Positions 10,879-21,288 of a stretch of DNA of 64,000 bases are shown piece after piece. The notes beneath the pieces were generated by a model. It had not been told where the DNA came from. It saw nothing but the letters and a program-made list of their open reading frames with translations, and searched no databases. Numbering within the stretch: position 1 is the stretch's first letter; every line of letters begins with the position of its first letter. Position numbers and translations under genes: made by a program. The DNA is from Gongronella butleri (taxonomy: Eukaryota > Mucoromycota > Mucoromycetes > Mucorales > Cunninghamellaceae). The stretch is taken from positions 124,001 through 188,000 of the forward strand of contig JAIWZP010000043.1 in NCBI GenBank assembly GCA_025201375.1. Direction: 5' to 3'.

Positions 10879-13530
10879 CTACTTGGCAGAAGCCTGGTCC
10901 AATTTCCAGATGCGTGTAGCATATTCATTGACGGCGCGGTCCGAGGAAAAGAAGCCCATGCCGGCGGTGCACAGGATGGATTTGCGTGCCCATGTGGCCC
11001 TGTCCATAAAGGTGGCGTCGACGCGTTTCTGCGCGTCTAAAAAGGCGGCGAAATCCTCGGAGATCAGATAATAGTCGCCGCCATATTCGAGTGTGTCGAT
11101 GAGCGCGTTAAAGATGGCAGGGTCGCCAAAGACGCCGGCCTGGATGGCGTCGAGCACGGACTGCAAATCAACGTCCAGAAGCAAGCCATGGTACTTTTGC
11201 GCGTGGCGAATGTCGGCAACCTGGTCAGCGAGCGTGCCAAACAAAAAGATATTGTCGTCGCCAATCTCGTCGCGGATCTCAATGTTGGCGCCGTCGACGG
11301 TGCCAAGGATCAGGCCGCCATTGAGGACGAATTTCATGTTGGAGGTGCCGGAAGCTTCCATGCCGGCAACAGAGATGTGTTGCGAGATGTCGCTGGCAGG
11401 CACAATCTTCTCTGCGAGCGATACGTTGTAATCGGGCAAGTAAATGACCTTGAGGCAATCATCAACGACGGGATCATTGTTGACAACGTCGGCGACGCTG
11501 TTGATCAACTTGATGACGAGCTTGGCAATGTCGTAGCCGGGGGCGGCCTTGCCTGCGATGATGACGACACGCGGAGGGAGGCGGCGGCGCTCCTCGGGGG
11601 TCAATTGCAAGAGGATACGATAGCGGTAGATGACGCCCAAGATGTTGAGGAATTGCCGCTTGTATTCGTGCATGCGCTTCACCTGAATGTCAAAGAGCGC
11701 ACGCGGGTTGATGGTGATGCCTGTCTCTTCCTGGATCCATTGGGCAAGGCGCACCTTGTTGGCGTACTTGACGGCCATCCATTGTTGCTGGAACTCGGGG
11801 TCCGAGGCAAATGGCGCCAATTGCTTGAGTTGCGGCAGATCCGCGACCCACGCCTCGCTGCCCAGCTTTTGCGTAATCAGGTCACGTAGTCCGGGATTCG
11901 CCTGGTACAGCCAGCGGCGCTGCGTGATGCCATTGGTGATATTGATGAACTTTTCGGCGCCATAGACCGTGGCAAAGTCGTGGAAGAGCTGCGTCAAGAC
12001 CAATTCCGAATGCAATGCCGCGACGCCATTGACGGTGTGGCTGCCGACAACGGCAAGGTACGCCATGCGCACCTGCTGTGGGCTGGACTCCTCGATGATC
12101 GATACCTTGTTCAGCAAGTCGCGATTGCCGGGGAATTGCTGCTCGACTTTTTGCAAAAAGAACAGATTCAGGTCGTAGATGATCTGCATGTGACGCGGCA
12201 GCACCTTTTCCATCATGGGCACTGGCCAGCGCTCCAGGGCCTCGGGCAACACCGTGTGGTTGGTAAAGGAAAACGTGCGACACACAATGTCCCATGCATC
12301 GTCCCACGCCAGGCCCTCGACATCGACCAGAATACGTTGCAATTCGGGAATGGCCAGTGTCGGATGCGTGTCGTTGAGCTGGAACGCCACTTTGGACGGG
12401 AATTCGGACCATGGGCAGCGATAGCGCTTGAATCGGTGCACAACGTCCTGCACACTGGCCGAAATAAAAAAGTATTCTTGCTTTAGACGCAGCTCCTTGC
12501 CGCCCTGATGATTGTCATTGGGATAGAGCACGGCCGTCAGCAAAAAGGCATCCTTGAGCCCCGCCACGGACCGGTCGTAATCGCCGTGATTGAACGCGTC
12601 AAGGTCGAATCCGCCATGGCGCGGCGGCTCGCTTGCCCACAGGCGGATGTTACCGCAGTAGCCCTCGTGCCCATAGCCCGGAACCGGCACATCATAGGCG
12701 GCGGCGCGGATCTTGTGGTCGCTCTCCCAAAAGAGTCTGGATTCGCCCTTGTCGTTCATGCGTGTCGCCACATAACCATAGAATTGGACGTCATACTTGA
12801 TGTCGCGCGGGAATTCCCACGGATGGTGCCGAAGGAGCCAGTCGTCGGGTGCTTCGCGCTGGTATCCTTGCTCGACCGATTGGCGAAAGAGGCCATACTG
12901 GTACCGGAGCCCATACCCCCACATGGGCAGATCAAGGGCCGCTGCGGCATCCATGTAGCACGCGGCAAGACGCCCGAGACCACCATTTCCCAGCGCAGGG
13001 TCACGTTCTTGCTCGAGCAAATCTTCCATTCGGAATCCGAGGTTCTGCACGGCTTCCTCGTAGGGCTTTTTCATCTGCAGCGCAAGCATCGCATTGTCCA
13101 GCGCGCGGCCAAGCAAGAATTCCATTGACAGATAATACACGCGCTTGGGATTCTCCTTGCGATACCGCTGCTGCGTACGATTCCACGCAACAAGCAGCTT
13201 GTCCGCCAACGAATGCGCAACCGCCTGGTAGACGGCAATTTTCTCAAGGTTGTGCTGCGTGCGGAACAGACTGGCATTCATGTGATACGCAATGGACGCC
13301 TGCAGCGACCCCGCATCGGTCGCCTGGTGCGCCAATGGCGACTCTTCCAGCGCCTTGCCCCATTGATCCAGAAATTCTTCCTGCAGCATTTCGTGCGTGG
13401 GCGTCGACGGCACCGTGCTCGCAGGCACCAATTCCAAATCCGCGTCATGGATCACAATATTCGTCAATCGACGCGTCAATTTGGGCATCGACAGACGCCG
13501 CTGCGGCTTGGGACGGTCCGACAATGTCAT
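10879..13530 (-). CDS. GPH1: Glycogen phosphorylase
   Basis: Single uninterrupted frame, 883 aa, the usual length for the alpha-glucan phosphorylase family. It releases glucose-1-phosphate from glycogen in the cytosol using phosphate and pyridoxal phosphate. The PLP-lysine signature EASGTSNMKFVLNGG is present near the C-terminus, and the active-site motifs GNGGLGRLAACY and KRMHEYKRQ are intact. The N-terminal extension carries two basic-directed sites, RRLS (Ser14) and RRLT (Thr23), like the phosphorylation site of yeast Gph1, suggesting cAMP-dependent kinase or phosphorylase kinase control (inference). The start is the ATG at 13,530; upstream sequence in frame is low-complexity. Lack of introns contrasts with most neighbours. 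Confidence 0.97.
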   Translation of the reverse strand: MTLSDRPKPQRRLSMPKLTRRLTNIVIHDADLELVPASTVPSTPTHEMLQEEFLDQWGKALEESPLAHQATDAGSLQASIAYHMNASLFRTQHNLEKIAVYQAVAHSLADKLLVAWNRTQQRYRKENPKRVYYLSMEFLLGRALDNAMLALQMKKPYEEAVQNLGFRMEDLLEQERDPALGNGGLGRLAACYMDAAAALDLPMWGYGLRYQYGLFRQSVEQGYQREAPDDWLLRHHPWEFPRDIKYDVQFYGYVATRMNDKGESRLFWESDHKIRAAAYDVPVPGYGHEGYCGNIRLWASEPPRHGGFDLDAFNHGDYDRSVAGLKDAFLLTAVLYPNDNHQGGKELRLKQEYFFISASVQDVVHRFKRYRCPWSEFPSKVAFQLNDTHPTLAIPELQRILVDVEGLAWDDAWDIVCRTFSFTNHTVLPEALERWPVPMMEKVLPRHMQIIYDLNLFFLQKVEQQFPGNRDLLNKVSIIEESSPQQVRMAYLAVVGSHTVNGVAALHSELVLTQLFHDFATVYGAEKFINITNGITQRRWLYQANPGLRDLITQKLGSEAWVADLPQLKQLAPFASDPEFQQQWMAVKYANKVRLAQWIQEETGITINPRALFDIQVKRMHEYKRQFLNILGVIYRYRILLQLTPEERRRLPPRVVIIAGKAAPGYDIAKLVIKLINSVADVVNNDPVVDDCLKVIYLPDYNVSLAEKIVPASDISQHISVAGMEASGTSNMKFVLNGGLILGTVDGANIEIRDEIGDDNIFLFGTLADQVADIRHAQKYHGLLLDVDLQSVLDAIQAGVFGDPAIFNALIDTLEYGGDYYLISEDFAAFLDAQKRVDATFMDRATWARKSILCTAGMGFFSSDRAVNEYATRIWKLDQASAK

Positions 13531-13912
13531 TTGAAAAAAAAGAGTAAAAGAAAAAAGCAAAAAGCGAAAAAAAGGGAGTAAAAAAAAAAAAAAAAAAAAA
13601 AAAGGGCGCCCTTGGTCGTGTATAAAAAAGGGTCTCGGAAACCCCGTTTGCTCGTTTCGTTCCTGTTTTTTTTTCCCACCAAATTCCCAACAAAAAAAAA
13701 TCCCATTTGTTTTTTTTTTTATATATTTAACCAAGTTGCTTTTTCACACACCAAACTGGCAACACTGGACTTCTCTCACGCACGCTCACTAAAAAAAATT
13801 GCTTGAACCACTGGGACTTGCAGCGCACGCGCGTCACTTTTTTAGTTTTTTCCTTGTGGATCTCCATTGTGTTGTTTCCCACCCTTTTTTTTTTTTTTGC
13901 ATAAAAAAAAGT
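13531..13912. promoter_or_regulatory. Shared divergent promoter region, GPH1/PUS3
   Basis: Non-coding spacer of 382 bp separating the head-to-head starts of glycogen phosphorylase and PUS3. It is dominated by poly-A and poly-T tracts, including 24 A residues near 13,580-13,603. No clear TATA box was seen. Confidence 0.5.
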
Positions 13913-15160
13913 ATGCTTCGTTCGTTGCTGCAACGCGTGTTTCGGCCTGTTGCCACGACAACAACAGGTCCCAGGACCAAATACGACACGTGGACGCGTC
14001 AGCAGTTAGTGGACCGTCTGCAGGCACTTGAAACGCCAATTGGTGGTGGCGGGCCGTCGTCGTCCGCGTCCGTCGTGCGGCCCATTAATATGACATTGTA
14101 TCCTCAGCAGCGCGTCGCGCTAAAGGTCGCGTACATTGGCTGGCGCTATTTTGGCTTTGCGGCGCTAAAGGACACGGACCAAACCGTCGAGGGCCAGCTG
14201 TTCCATGCCTTGCAAAAGAGCCAATTGATTGCAGACCCGGCCGCCTGTCAGTTTACGCGGTGCGGACGCACGGATCGCGGTGTCAGCGGGCTCGGTCAAG
14301 TGATCAGCTTGAATTTACGGCAAAGCAAGGATGCGTCGAAACCGATCCCCTATCTTGAGACGCTCAATCGCCTGCTGCCTCCAGACATCCGCGTGTGGGC
14401 GTGGGCGTCCGTCCACAGCGACTTTAATGCACGATTCGACTGCCGCTCGCGCACGTACAAATACTTTTTCAAGCGCCAGGGCATGGACGTGGCCGCCATG
14501 CAGCGCGCCGCCGACCTCATGGTGGGATCGCACGATTTCCGACACTTTTGCAAGCTGGATCCGGGCAAACAAGTAAGTTACGAGCGCCGCGTGCTGTCCT
14601 TGACGCTACAACCCTCGACACTGGGCGACAACCACGACGGCGATGCATACGAGGCCGTGATCAAGGGCTCGGCATTCCTCTGGCACCAGGTGCGCTGCAT
14701 CATGTCCATCCTGTTTCTCGTGGGTCAGCGTCTGGAGTCGCCAGAGATCGTCACGCGCCTGCTCGACGTGTCGCGACTCGAGGGCAAGCCAGATTACCCG
14801 CTGGCCAGCGACCTGCCGCTCGTTCTGTACGATTGCGAATATGACACTGAGCCTGCATGGCAATACGGATTGCAGCCTGACCGCCTGGAACAGCATTGGC
14901 ACGACGCATCGTATGACCAGTGGGTGCGCACGCAGCTGTATGACACATTTGCCTCCACCATCTCCATGCACCACCAGCAGCAGCCGCTGCATCGCACCGC
15001 ACCACACCACACCGTCATCCTTGGCGGTGGAAAGTCCATCCGCACATCGCGCTACCGCCCACTCTTGGATCGCCCGCTGGCAGACTCGGAGCAGGTCAAA
15101 CGCAAAAAATACAACGAAAAGATGAAGCGAAAGCAGGACGAGCAAGCAAAAACAGCATAG
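13913..15160 (+). CDS. PUS3: tRNA pseudouridine synthase, Deg1/PUS3 type
   Basis: Single exon, 415 aa. A TruA-family enzyme: the catalytic aspartate lies in GRTDRGVS (Asp121). Other family blocks present are YIGWRYFGF, RVWAWASVHSDFNARFDCRS, YKYFF and FLWHQVRCIM. By homology it isomerises uridines 38 and 39 in the anticodon arm of cytosolic and mitochondrial tRNAs. The N-terminus (MLRSLLQRVFRP) is basic and amphipathic and could be a mitochondrial targeting signal. The TruA-like core starts near residue 70, so the first 65 residues are a variable extension. The open frame extends upstream of the ATG at 13,913, but that stretch runs through A/T tracts and is not counted. Confidence 0.93.
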   Translation: MLRSLLQRVFRPVATTTTGPRTKYDTWTRQQLVDRLQALETPIGGGGPSSSASVVRPINMTLYPQQRVALKVAYIGWRYFGFAALKDTDQTVEGQLFHALQKSQLIADPAACQFTRCGRTDRGVSGLGQVISLNLRQSKDASKPIPYLETLNRLLPPDIRVWAWASVHSDFNARFDCRSRTYKYFFKRQGMDVAAMQRAADLMVGSHDFRHFCKLDPGKQVSYERRVLSLTLQPSTLGDNHDGDAYEAVIKGSAFLWHQVRCIMSILFLVGQRLESPEIVTRLLDVSRLEGKPDYPLASDLPLVLYDCEYDTEPAWQYGLQPDRLEQHWHDASYDQWVRTQLYDTFASTISMHHQQQPLHRTAPHHTVILGGGKSIRTSRYRPLLDRPLADSEQVKRKKYNEKMKRKQDEQAKTA

Positions 15161-15247
15161 AGCAGCAAAATCATTCCATTTCCATCCCACACCATTGCAT
15201 AGGCATTCATTTTACGCATCTCACTTGATAATAAACGCATATAGTTT

Positions 15248-15287
<40 letters not shown>

Positions 15288-15689
15288 GTGATAATCTGAT
15301 TTTTCTGAGCTCCAGATGGTGCGACCTGAATATGATATCCCTCTTTTGAACCCGTCTCGATCCAGGAGCAGGCTGTTGTCTCTCAATTCATGGTCAGGGA
15401 CCAAATGCTGACAAGATCGATATTGGACCTGATGAAAACATTTTTTTTCCTCAAAATTGATGCCTGCACACAACACTCTTGCTCGATGCCAGGCAGGTTA
15501 ACCGCTGCTCTTCGCAATGTGGCGTCCTTTTGGTTCAATTTTGATCATCAACGACGTGCTCTCATGTGATTATAGTATATCATACGATAAACAATGCGCA
15601 GCAGCAATAATGGTATCATACGCATTACCCGGCGCAATATTTCTGCATGTATCGATGCTCCTCGCTTGATGTCTAAAATGTTCGGCTGT
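15161..15689. other. Intergenic with 34-nt poly-T tract
   Basis: Downstream of PUS3. A pure T run occupies 15,251-15,284. Near 15,572-15,640 the motif ATCATAC occurs twice within an AT-rich patch. No gene is seen. Confidence 0.5.
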
Positions 15690-15990
15690 TGCCACTTCAA
15701 TACTGTATCTGCACAACAAAAAAGTACACAATTACGCTTTTAAAATTAAAAAATAAAAAAGAGTGTGTTCTTCAAACTTTGCCGGCCTGCTGTGCCTCCG
15801 TCACGGCGTAAACTATAGCCCAGTGCTCAAGACGAACCTGCCCAATTTTTTTTGGACTCAAAAATGCCAAAAACCTTCTATTTGTACTATTTTGCATTCA
15901 TCTGACCATCTGCATGGTCGACACCGCTCAAAAATACAGTAGCCTCATACAAGAGCATTCAGTGCGAAATTTGCAACGAAAAAAAAAAAA
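15690..15990 (+). repeat. Dispersed repeat family C, copy 1
   Basis: About 250 bp matches 45,340-45,620 closely and in order. Shared blocks are GCCGGCCTGCTGTGC, CCCAGTGCTCAA, a T run followed by GGACTC, GCCAAAAACCTTC, CTATTTTGCATTCATCT and CGCTCAAAAATAC. There is no open frame and its nature is unknown. In both places it lies upstream of a copy of the ~500-bp tandem array. Confidence 0.7.
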
Positions 15991-16080
15991 GCCAACTTCG
16001 AATTTTGGGGTACGATTTGTCCTTTTATGGAGTCCTCCCCTATTTTTTATGCCATCGTTCTCCGCCAATGTATTTTATTC

Positions 16081-16115
<35 letters not shown>

Positions 16116-16214
16116 CAAGTTCTGCATGCACAGATCTTCCTCCTCATGGATGGAGACAGAAGCGAGCAGTCGTCGTGTTTTACTTTTTTAGTTGCAAAAA
16201 TGCTCTCTATGTTT

Positions 16215-16640
16215 CTGTGAAAGCTCAGGACGACGACGCCATTGGCAATGATGATGGCGCCGACGCGGGCAACAAGGACGAGAACGGCGACAACGGCGCC
16301 ATTGGCAAGGAGGATGGCGTCGACGAGATCGCACGAGGACGAGGACGAGGATGGTCAAGAGAGCGTTATGGACGACTCGATCAGCGACACCAGCGATGAT
16401 GACGACGACGATGGCGTCATGGCGGAAGCCGGCCCTGCTACAAACGCGTGGTGGACGTGGCCGTGGTCGTGGCAAGGCAGCCCCTGTGACGACGCGTGGT
16501 GATCGCGGTGGTCGAGGCAGCAAGGGAGGCCTCCCTGCCATGCATGCGTGGACGCGCCACCACCCGCAGCACCACGCCTGTCACATTCAATCGTCCGGCG
16601 GCGACTCTCGATGCAGGCAAAAGACACGCAAAATCATAAA
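16215..16640 (+). pseudogene. Frame-broken acidic/RGG-rich coding remnant
   Basis: Four segments with coding character lie one after another but in different frames, with no convincing introns between them. They are an Asp/Asn-rich part (16,228-16,330), an acidic part containing SISDTSDDDDDDG (16,337-16,435), a basic RGGRGRGRGKAAP part (16,446-16,540), and ATTRSTTPVTFNRPA ending at a TAA near 16,638. Acidic-then-GAR architecture of this kind closes several nuclear proteins, among them fungal MRE11, but the match is compositional only. I interpret it as the decayed 3' end of a gene; sequencing errors or very small introns are the alternative. Confidence 0.4.
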
Positions 16641-16799
16641 TAAGTTTTGTGTCACCCTGATTGGTGTGCGACCGTGAAATGAAAATTATTTGAAGCCCAA
16701 TTCCGATGGCGCAACCTTCTCTTTCTCTTACTGTATTGCTCCTCGTTTTGGCTTTTAATCAACACGTCCTCGCTCCAACGCAAAATCAACGATTTCAGG

Positions 16800-17985
16800 A
16801 ACGAAATCTTTTTGTCTCTGCATGATGAACTTCAGGCTGAGTTCAAACACACCATGCCGGCTTTACTCGACAAGATTGAAGCGGCGAAGCCCGATTGCCT
16901 CGCACCGGCTCGCGTCCTAGAAGCTTTCTTGGAACACCTGGAGCCTGCAAGGGCGAGCAACTTCAATCCAACGCGATCGATGCATTCCTACAATGCCTAT
17001 CAGCAGCTGGTGGCCATGAAGGAGGTTGACCCTGGTAAAAAAAAAAAAAAAAAAAGAGGAAACAGTCCAATAATAGCAAAGCATGAATTGCTTTTTTTTT
17101 TTTTTTTTTTTTTTTTTTGCTCCAGTCCCAAGTTTTAAGGAGCTGCTTCAAAAAAAGAAGCTCGAGTACAGAGAAATTTTGCTGCCAATTGAGGAATGCA
17201 CGCCGCTGTGCTATCGGCAAAGGGAGTTGGAAAAGCTTTTCAAGAAGATGAAAAAAGCATTGAACATTTACAAAAACCTCGGTTTTAATGTCCTCTTCGT
17301 CACGGTTCCGTGCAACAAGGAGGACCATTCTGCGCTTGCCAAGGTGCTTTATACCAGTAAGATGACTATAGGGTATGGATTACGTGAAAAATCTGACACA
17401 ATCGCTTAATAATCGATAGAACCACACAAAGTCTTTTGTGAAGCATCTTGAGCGCCAATTTGGTGACTGCTACCAAACCTTTTGCGACGAAAAGTCGGCT
17501 TTCAAGGCTATGTCCTCGAAGGAGATCACGGGCACCATCGGAGACAGCAGCAGCAGCAGTGGCGTCGAGGTTCAAGCTGTCACAGGAATGAAATCGCGCG
17601 AACAAGGCCGAAAATTACTGGTCGACTTGTTTGGTAATGATCTTGTTGCCGTCATTGATGGCCTTCGAGTCAATGGTGGTGTGCCATCCAAAACGTGTAT
17701 TCACGATATCTTATTCTTTCAATAGACAAAGTGGCTGATGTAAAGCATGCTGAAAAAGGCCGAGTGCCATGGCATCTGATCAAGGTCAACAGCAGCAGCC
17801 CAATGAAAATTACAAAAAAAAAAAAAAAAGCCAAGGCGCAATACTGTCTGCATGACTGGGAGCAGTCCTGGAAATTGCCTAATGAAAGTTATATATGGAT
17901 ACACACGGTGCTGACGCGTTTTGACGCGCATCCGGTATGGCCAGCTGTATTTTACAAGACTCGGCCAAAAGTCCTCTGCCACTGA
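16800..17985 (+). pseudogene. Unrecognised multi-exon gene, probably degenerate
   Basis: Coding character is clear. Segment 1 (to 17,034) ends at a good donor, and segment 2 (17,126 on, after a poly-T acceptor) restores the frame, reading DPVPSFKELLQKKKLEYRE. Segment 3 begins about 17,420 (KSFVKHLERQFGDCYQTF) and segment 4 runs to a stop at 17,985 (RVPWHLIKVNSSS, then WEQSWKLP). Joins after segment 2 fail: the best donor, at 17,356, is out of phase with the only acceptor at 17,419, and the gap between segments 3 and 4 would be a 29-nt intron or a +1 frameshift. The start is not identified. I recognise no domain; the repeat-rich setting suggests a mobile-element or lineage-specific gene in decay. 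Confidence 0.45.
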
Positions 17986-18169
17986 CAACACCGCCACTCG
18001 CAGTCCTGCAAAGAAGCGCCGCCGTCGCCATTAATAAATGATTTGCTGCTTTTATTTTGTGTTTGTCTCTTATTTTTTTTCTTTCGGGGCTGATCGCGCC
18101 TCAGATTTTTATTACTGTATATCTGGGAAGAGAAGAGAAAAAATAACTTAGTAAAACATGGAATCAGCG

Positions 18170-19165
18170 GGGCGATGTGATCTCTTAATGGCGCGCAATG
18201 CCGATTTTCAAATGACAATTTTCCTCTCAAACTTATTAGGTTCTCGGATCGCCGTGTCATTCAACCACATGGCAAATACGGCTCATTTACGTGCAAAAAA
18301 AGAAGCCGGTGTCCATTGGCAAATTTTAGTTTAAAACACGAAAACCTACGATTTTTCATTCCAAGCAAGGCGAACTCAACGAGGATTCCTTGTGACACCT
18401 TGAAAGTTATTTCATCAAATAGAGCATAGCTTGACACGCACGTGGACATCGGTGATCAATAAAAAAGGGATGTTTTTGACATTTTTGGCACGATTTAAAG
18501 TCATAGACAATTTTGACGCGTGAAAAAGCGCGTCAAACGTGGCGCTAGACGCGATCGTTCTTAACCGATCCATACATCTGAGGTCGCCCTTGCTCGTGGA
18601 CGCGTCAGCTCGGTTCTATCGACGCGTTTTTCCTGTGCAATTCGCGGTTGAAATAAAATCTGAAAGTGCGAATTGCTTGCCAACCTGCAGGTTGACCCCA
18701 TTCTTTTTTGGCATTTTCCATGGTTTCTCCACCATACACTTTCTCTTGTGTGCAAGCTTGGATCACTTCTGAGGACCTCATTTTCAATTTTGACTTGATG
18801 GCTCAAAAAATGCACTGGAAAAACGCGTCGATAGAACCAAGCTGACGCGTCCGTGAGCAAGGGCGACATCAAATGCATGGATCGATTAAGAAAGGTCGCG
18901 TCTAGCACCACGTTTGACGCGCTTTTTCACGCGTCGAAAGTTGTCAATGACTTTAAATCGTGCCAAAAATGTCAAAAACATCCCTTTTTTATTGATCACC
19001 GATGTCCACGTGCGCGTCAAGCTATGCTCTTTTTGATGAAATAACTTTCAAAGCGCCACAAGGAATCCTCGTTGAGTTCGCCTTGCTTGGAATGAAAAAT
19101 CACAGCTTTTCGTATTTTAAACTAAAATTTGCCAATGGACACCGGCTTCTTTTTTTGCACATTAA
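18170..19165 (-). repeat. Dispersed repeat family B, copy 2 (inverted, fold-back form)
   Basis: A reverse-orientation family B element (about 18,170-18,790) followed by an inverted partial copy of its own body (18,790-19,165). The family hairpin occurs twice, near 18,514-18,541 and 18,912-18,938. The central 'head' matches copies 1 and 4 at nucleotide level. This structure does not resemble a gene. Confidence 0.7.
18291..19160. repeat. 350-bp inverted repeat with 170-bp spacer
   Basis: Left arm 18,291-18,640 and right arm 18,811-19,160 are nearly complementary. The left begins GTGCAAAAAAAGAAGCCGGT and the right ends with its exact complement. Inner ends meet at the CTGTGCAATT / TGCACTGG region. 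A transcript through it would fold into a long hairpin. This is the only copy of the family with paired arms. Confidence 0.8.
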
Positions 19166-19584
19166 TGTGACACGGTCTACAGTGCCCTGTTGCTGCTATT
19201 GAGCGGGCGTCGTTGAGTCGCGCGGAGCTGGTGCTGCTGAGAGTATGAAAAAGAAAAGAAAGAAAAAGAGAAGAGGAAAAAACGGAACGTAACGGGGTCT
19301 TACACGTGCGGCAGGAATAATCGGTCTGCTTCCTTGGCGCACAGACAAGCTGGGATTAAATTTGGGCGCGACGACAGGCAAAAGGCGCCAACCAGAGCAG
19401 ATACAGACACAGGGAAACAAGCGTTGGAAAGCCACGGGTGAGGCGCAGATGGCGATATAAAAATTGGGCGGAGGCCATGTGAAACAAAAAGGACTGGAGG
19501 CAGCTTTGCCGCAAGCTCTTTTTTTTTTTTGTTTTTATGCGACAATCGTGTGGATACTGTATCATACTGTTTTGCGCTGGATTG

Positions 19585-20750
19585 CACTAGCAAACATGAA
19601 TCTCGAGATTTCTCAAGACTGAGTGATCCGACTCGCAAAAGAAATTAACACCGCTGCAGAATTGGGTCGACCATCAACAGGTCCAAATTTGGGACCGAAT
19701 GAGCATGTTTCTGAGAAAGTGACAGTTTTCTAGTCGTAAAGGGTAAAGATCAACATTATTTTGTCTTGTACCGCAGCAACGGCTGAGCGCCCCGGCGCGT
19801 GAATCACTTCAAATGAATCAGCGGTCAAGCGCGGTAAAAGCGCTTGTGGTTTGGGGACATCGCGTCAAGTTCTCGGCGAGTTGGCCTTCAATGGTTGTTT
19901 TGACTCCAGTTTGGCCCTGAATTTACGCAAAATGCATTTTCTCAAGGCTGAGTGATTCGATCTCTGGAAAAACTTGATGTTGTCGGATTTTTGGGCCAAA
20001 TATCCATTGGTCAGAATTTGGAGCCATGCGGTCAGGCTCATCGGGAAAAATGCGTAAAATATTGTTTGACGCTGGGTTTTCGCTTGCAAACACGAATCTC
20101 GAGATTTCTCGCGACTGAGTGATCCGATTCGCGAAAGAAATTAGCACCGCTGAAGAATTGGGTCTACCATCAACTGGTCCAAATTTGAGACCAGATGAGC
20201 ATGTTTCTGAGTAAGTACCAGTTTCATAGGCGTAAATGGGGTACGGTCAGCAGCATTTTGTCTTGTACTGCGGCAACGGCTGAGCGCCCCGACATATGGG
20301 TCACCTCAAATGAATCGGTGGTCAAACGCGGTAAAAGCGCTTGTGGTTTGGGGATATCGCTTCAAGTTTTCGGCGAGTTAGCCTTGAAGGGTCATTTTAA
20401 TCCTTGTTTGGCCCTGATTTTATGAAAAATACATGTTCCCAGGACTGAGTGATATCCGATCTCTGAAAAAACTTGACATTGTCGGTTTTTTACGTTCAGC
20501 ATCCTCTAGCTCAAATATAGGACTCGATGAACAAGATCCGGAGGACGTGCCCAGCCAAAAGGGGGTAAGGATATGTTCATTCTGGTAGCGTACGCGACAA
20601 CGGTCCAACGTATCAGCGCGCGAGTCACATCAAATGTACCTGTGGCCAAAGGCGGTGAAAGCGTCTGTGTTTTGGAGTGATCGCATTGATATCTTCGTGA
20701 CTTTGTGAGCAAGTACTCTGAGAACTCGTATTTTAGATATTTGTTTGGGA
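19585..20750 (+). repeat. Tandem array 1, unit about 496 bp
   Basis: Two units. The landmark CAAACAyGAATCTCGAG begins at 19,591 and again at 20,087, a period of 496. Each unit contains CAACTGGTCCAAATTTG-type, CGGCTGAGCGCCCCG and GGTAAAAGCGCTTGTGGTTT blocks. The last part (20,480-20,750) is a variant end block with AACGTATCAGCGCGCGAG. The same units and the same end block occur in array 2 at 46.8-48.4 kb. No open frame spans a unit, so it looks like a minisatellite or the non-coding end of a mobile element. Confidence 0.75.
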
Positions 20751-20929
20751 GCTTGTCCACGGCGTGTTTTATTTTCTATGAAATATGATATCATACACGG
20801 TAAACCTGCAATACAGCATCATAAAAATCGGAGATCCATTGACTAGTTTTGGCGTAAAGCGCGAATTTCTCTGATTTGCGGCCTTATTTCACGACAAGGC
20901 TGTTACGAAGGCACGTCCTTTTTTTGCAG

Positions 20930-21038
20930 CAAGGCTGTTGCTGACAATGCTGCTGATGAGCAAGAAGCAAATCTTGGAGACATAAAACCAAGAGTCAGCA
21001 GAGCGGTTGTCGAGAAATTCAAGTTCAATGTCATGAAC
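20930..21038 (+). other. Possible orphan exon
   Basis: After a T-rich acceptor (TTTTTTTGCAG) an open segment reads KAVADNAADEQEANLGD and continues to VVEKFKFNVMNK, ending at a GTATGA donor-like site. Composition looks coding but no partner exons were found. It may be a remnant of a gene disrupted by the neighbouring array. Confidence 0.2.
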
Positions 21039-21288
21039 AAGTATGATACTGGTTTAAAAATAACAAAAAAATGTTGTTTCTTGTTTTGGCATTAGTGGCA
21101 CGCCCCTTTGTGCACTCTGACTCCAAGACCAATTACCCTGCTTCACACACACAGTGCAAGCATTGCTGAAATTCTCAAATCTTATTTCCCAGATCATAAT
21201 CACACTTGTTGCATCAATGGCTGACCTTTTATTTTTTGATCTCTCTTTGGTTTTTTTTTTTTTTGTTTTTTGTTTTTTTATTGTTTCA

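Noticed and set aside
11188..13547. Plus-strand frames of 100-230 codons opposite glycogen phosphorylase
   Set aside because: They mirror the codon pattern of a conserved gene and show no homology of their own.
16706..16825. Short frame with a signal-peptide-like start (MAQPSLSLTVLLLVLAFN) near the degenerate gene
   Set aside because: It stops after about 40 codons, is out of frame with the following coding segment, and no intron joins them cleanly.
16800..17985. Possible Fanzor/TnpB-like or other transposon nuclease
   Set aside because: A FGNDLVAVIDGLR-like strand suggested a RuvC fold, but the expected second acidic motif, zinc finger and conserved spacing could not be found; the similarity was too weak to claim.
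18291..19160. CRISPR-like or rRNA-like interpretation of the inverted repeat
   Set aside because: There are only two arms in inverted orientation, no short regular direct repeats, and no rRNA sequence; it is part of dispersed family B.
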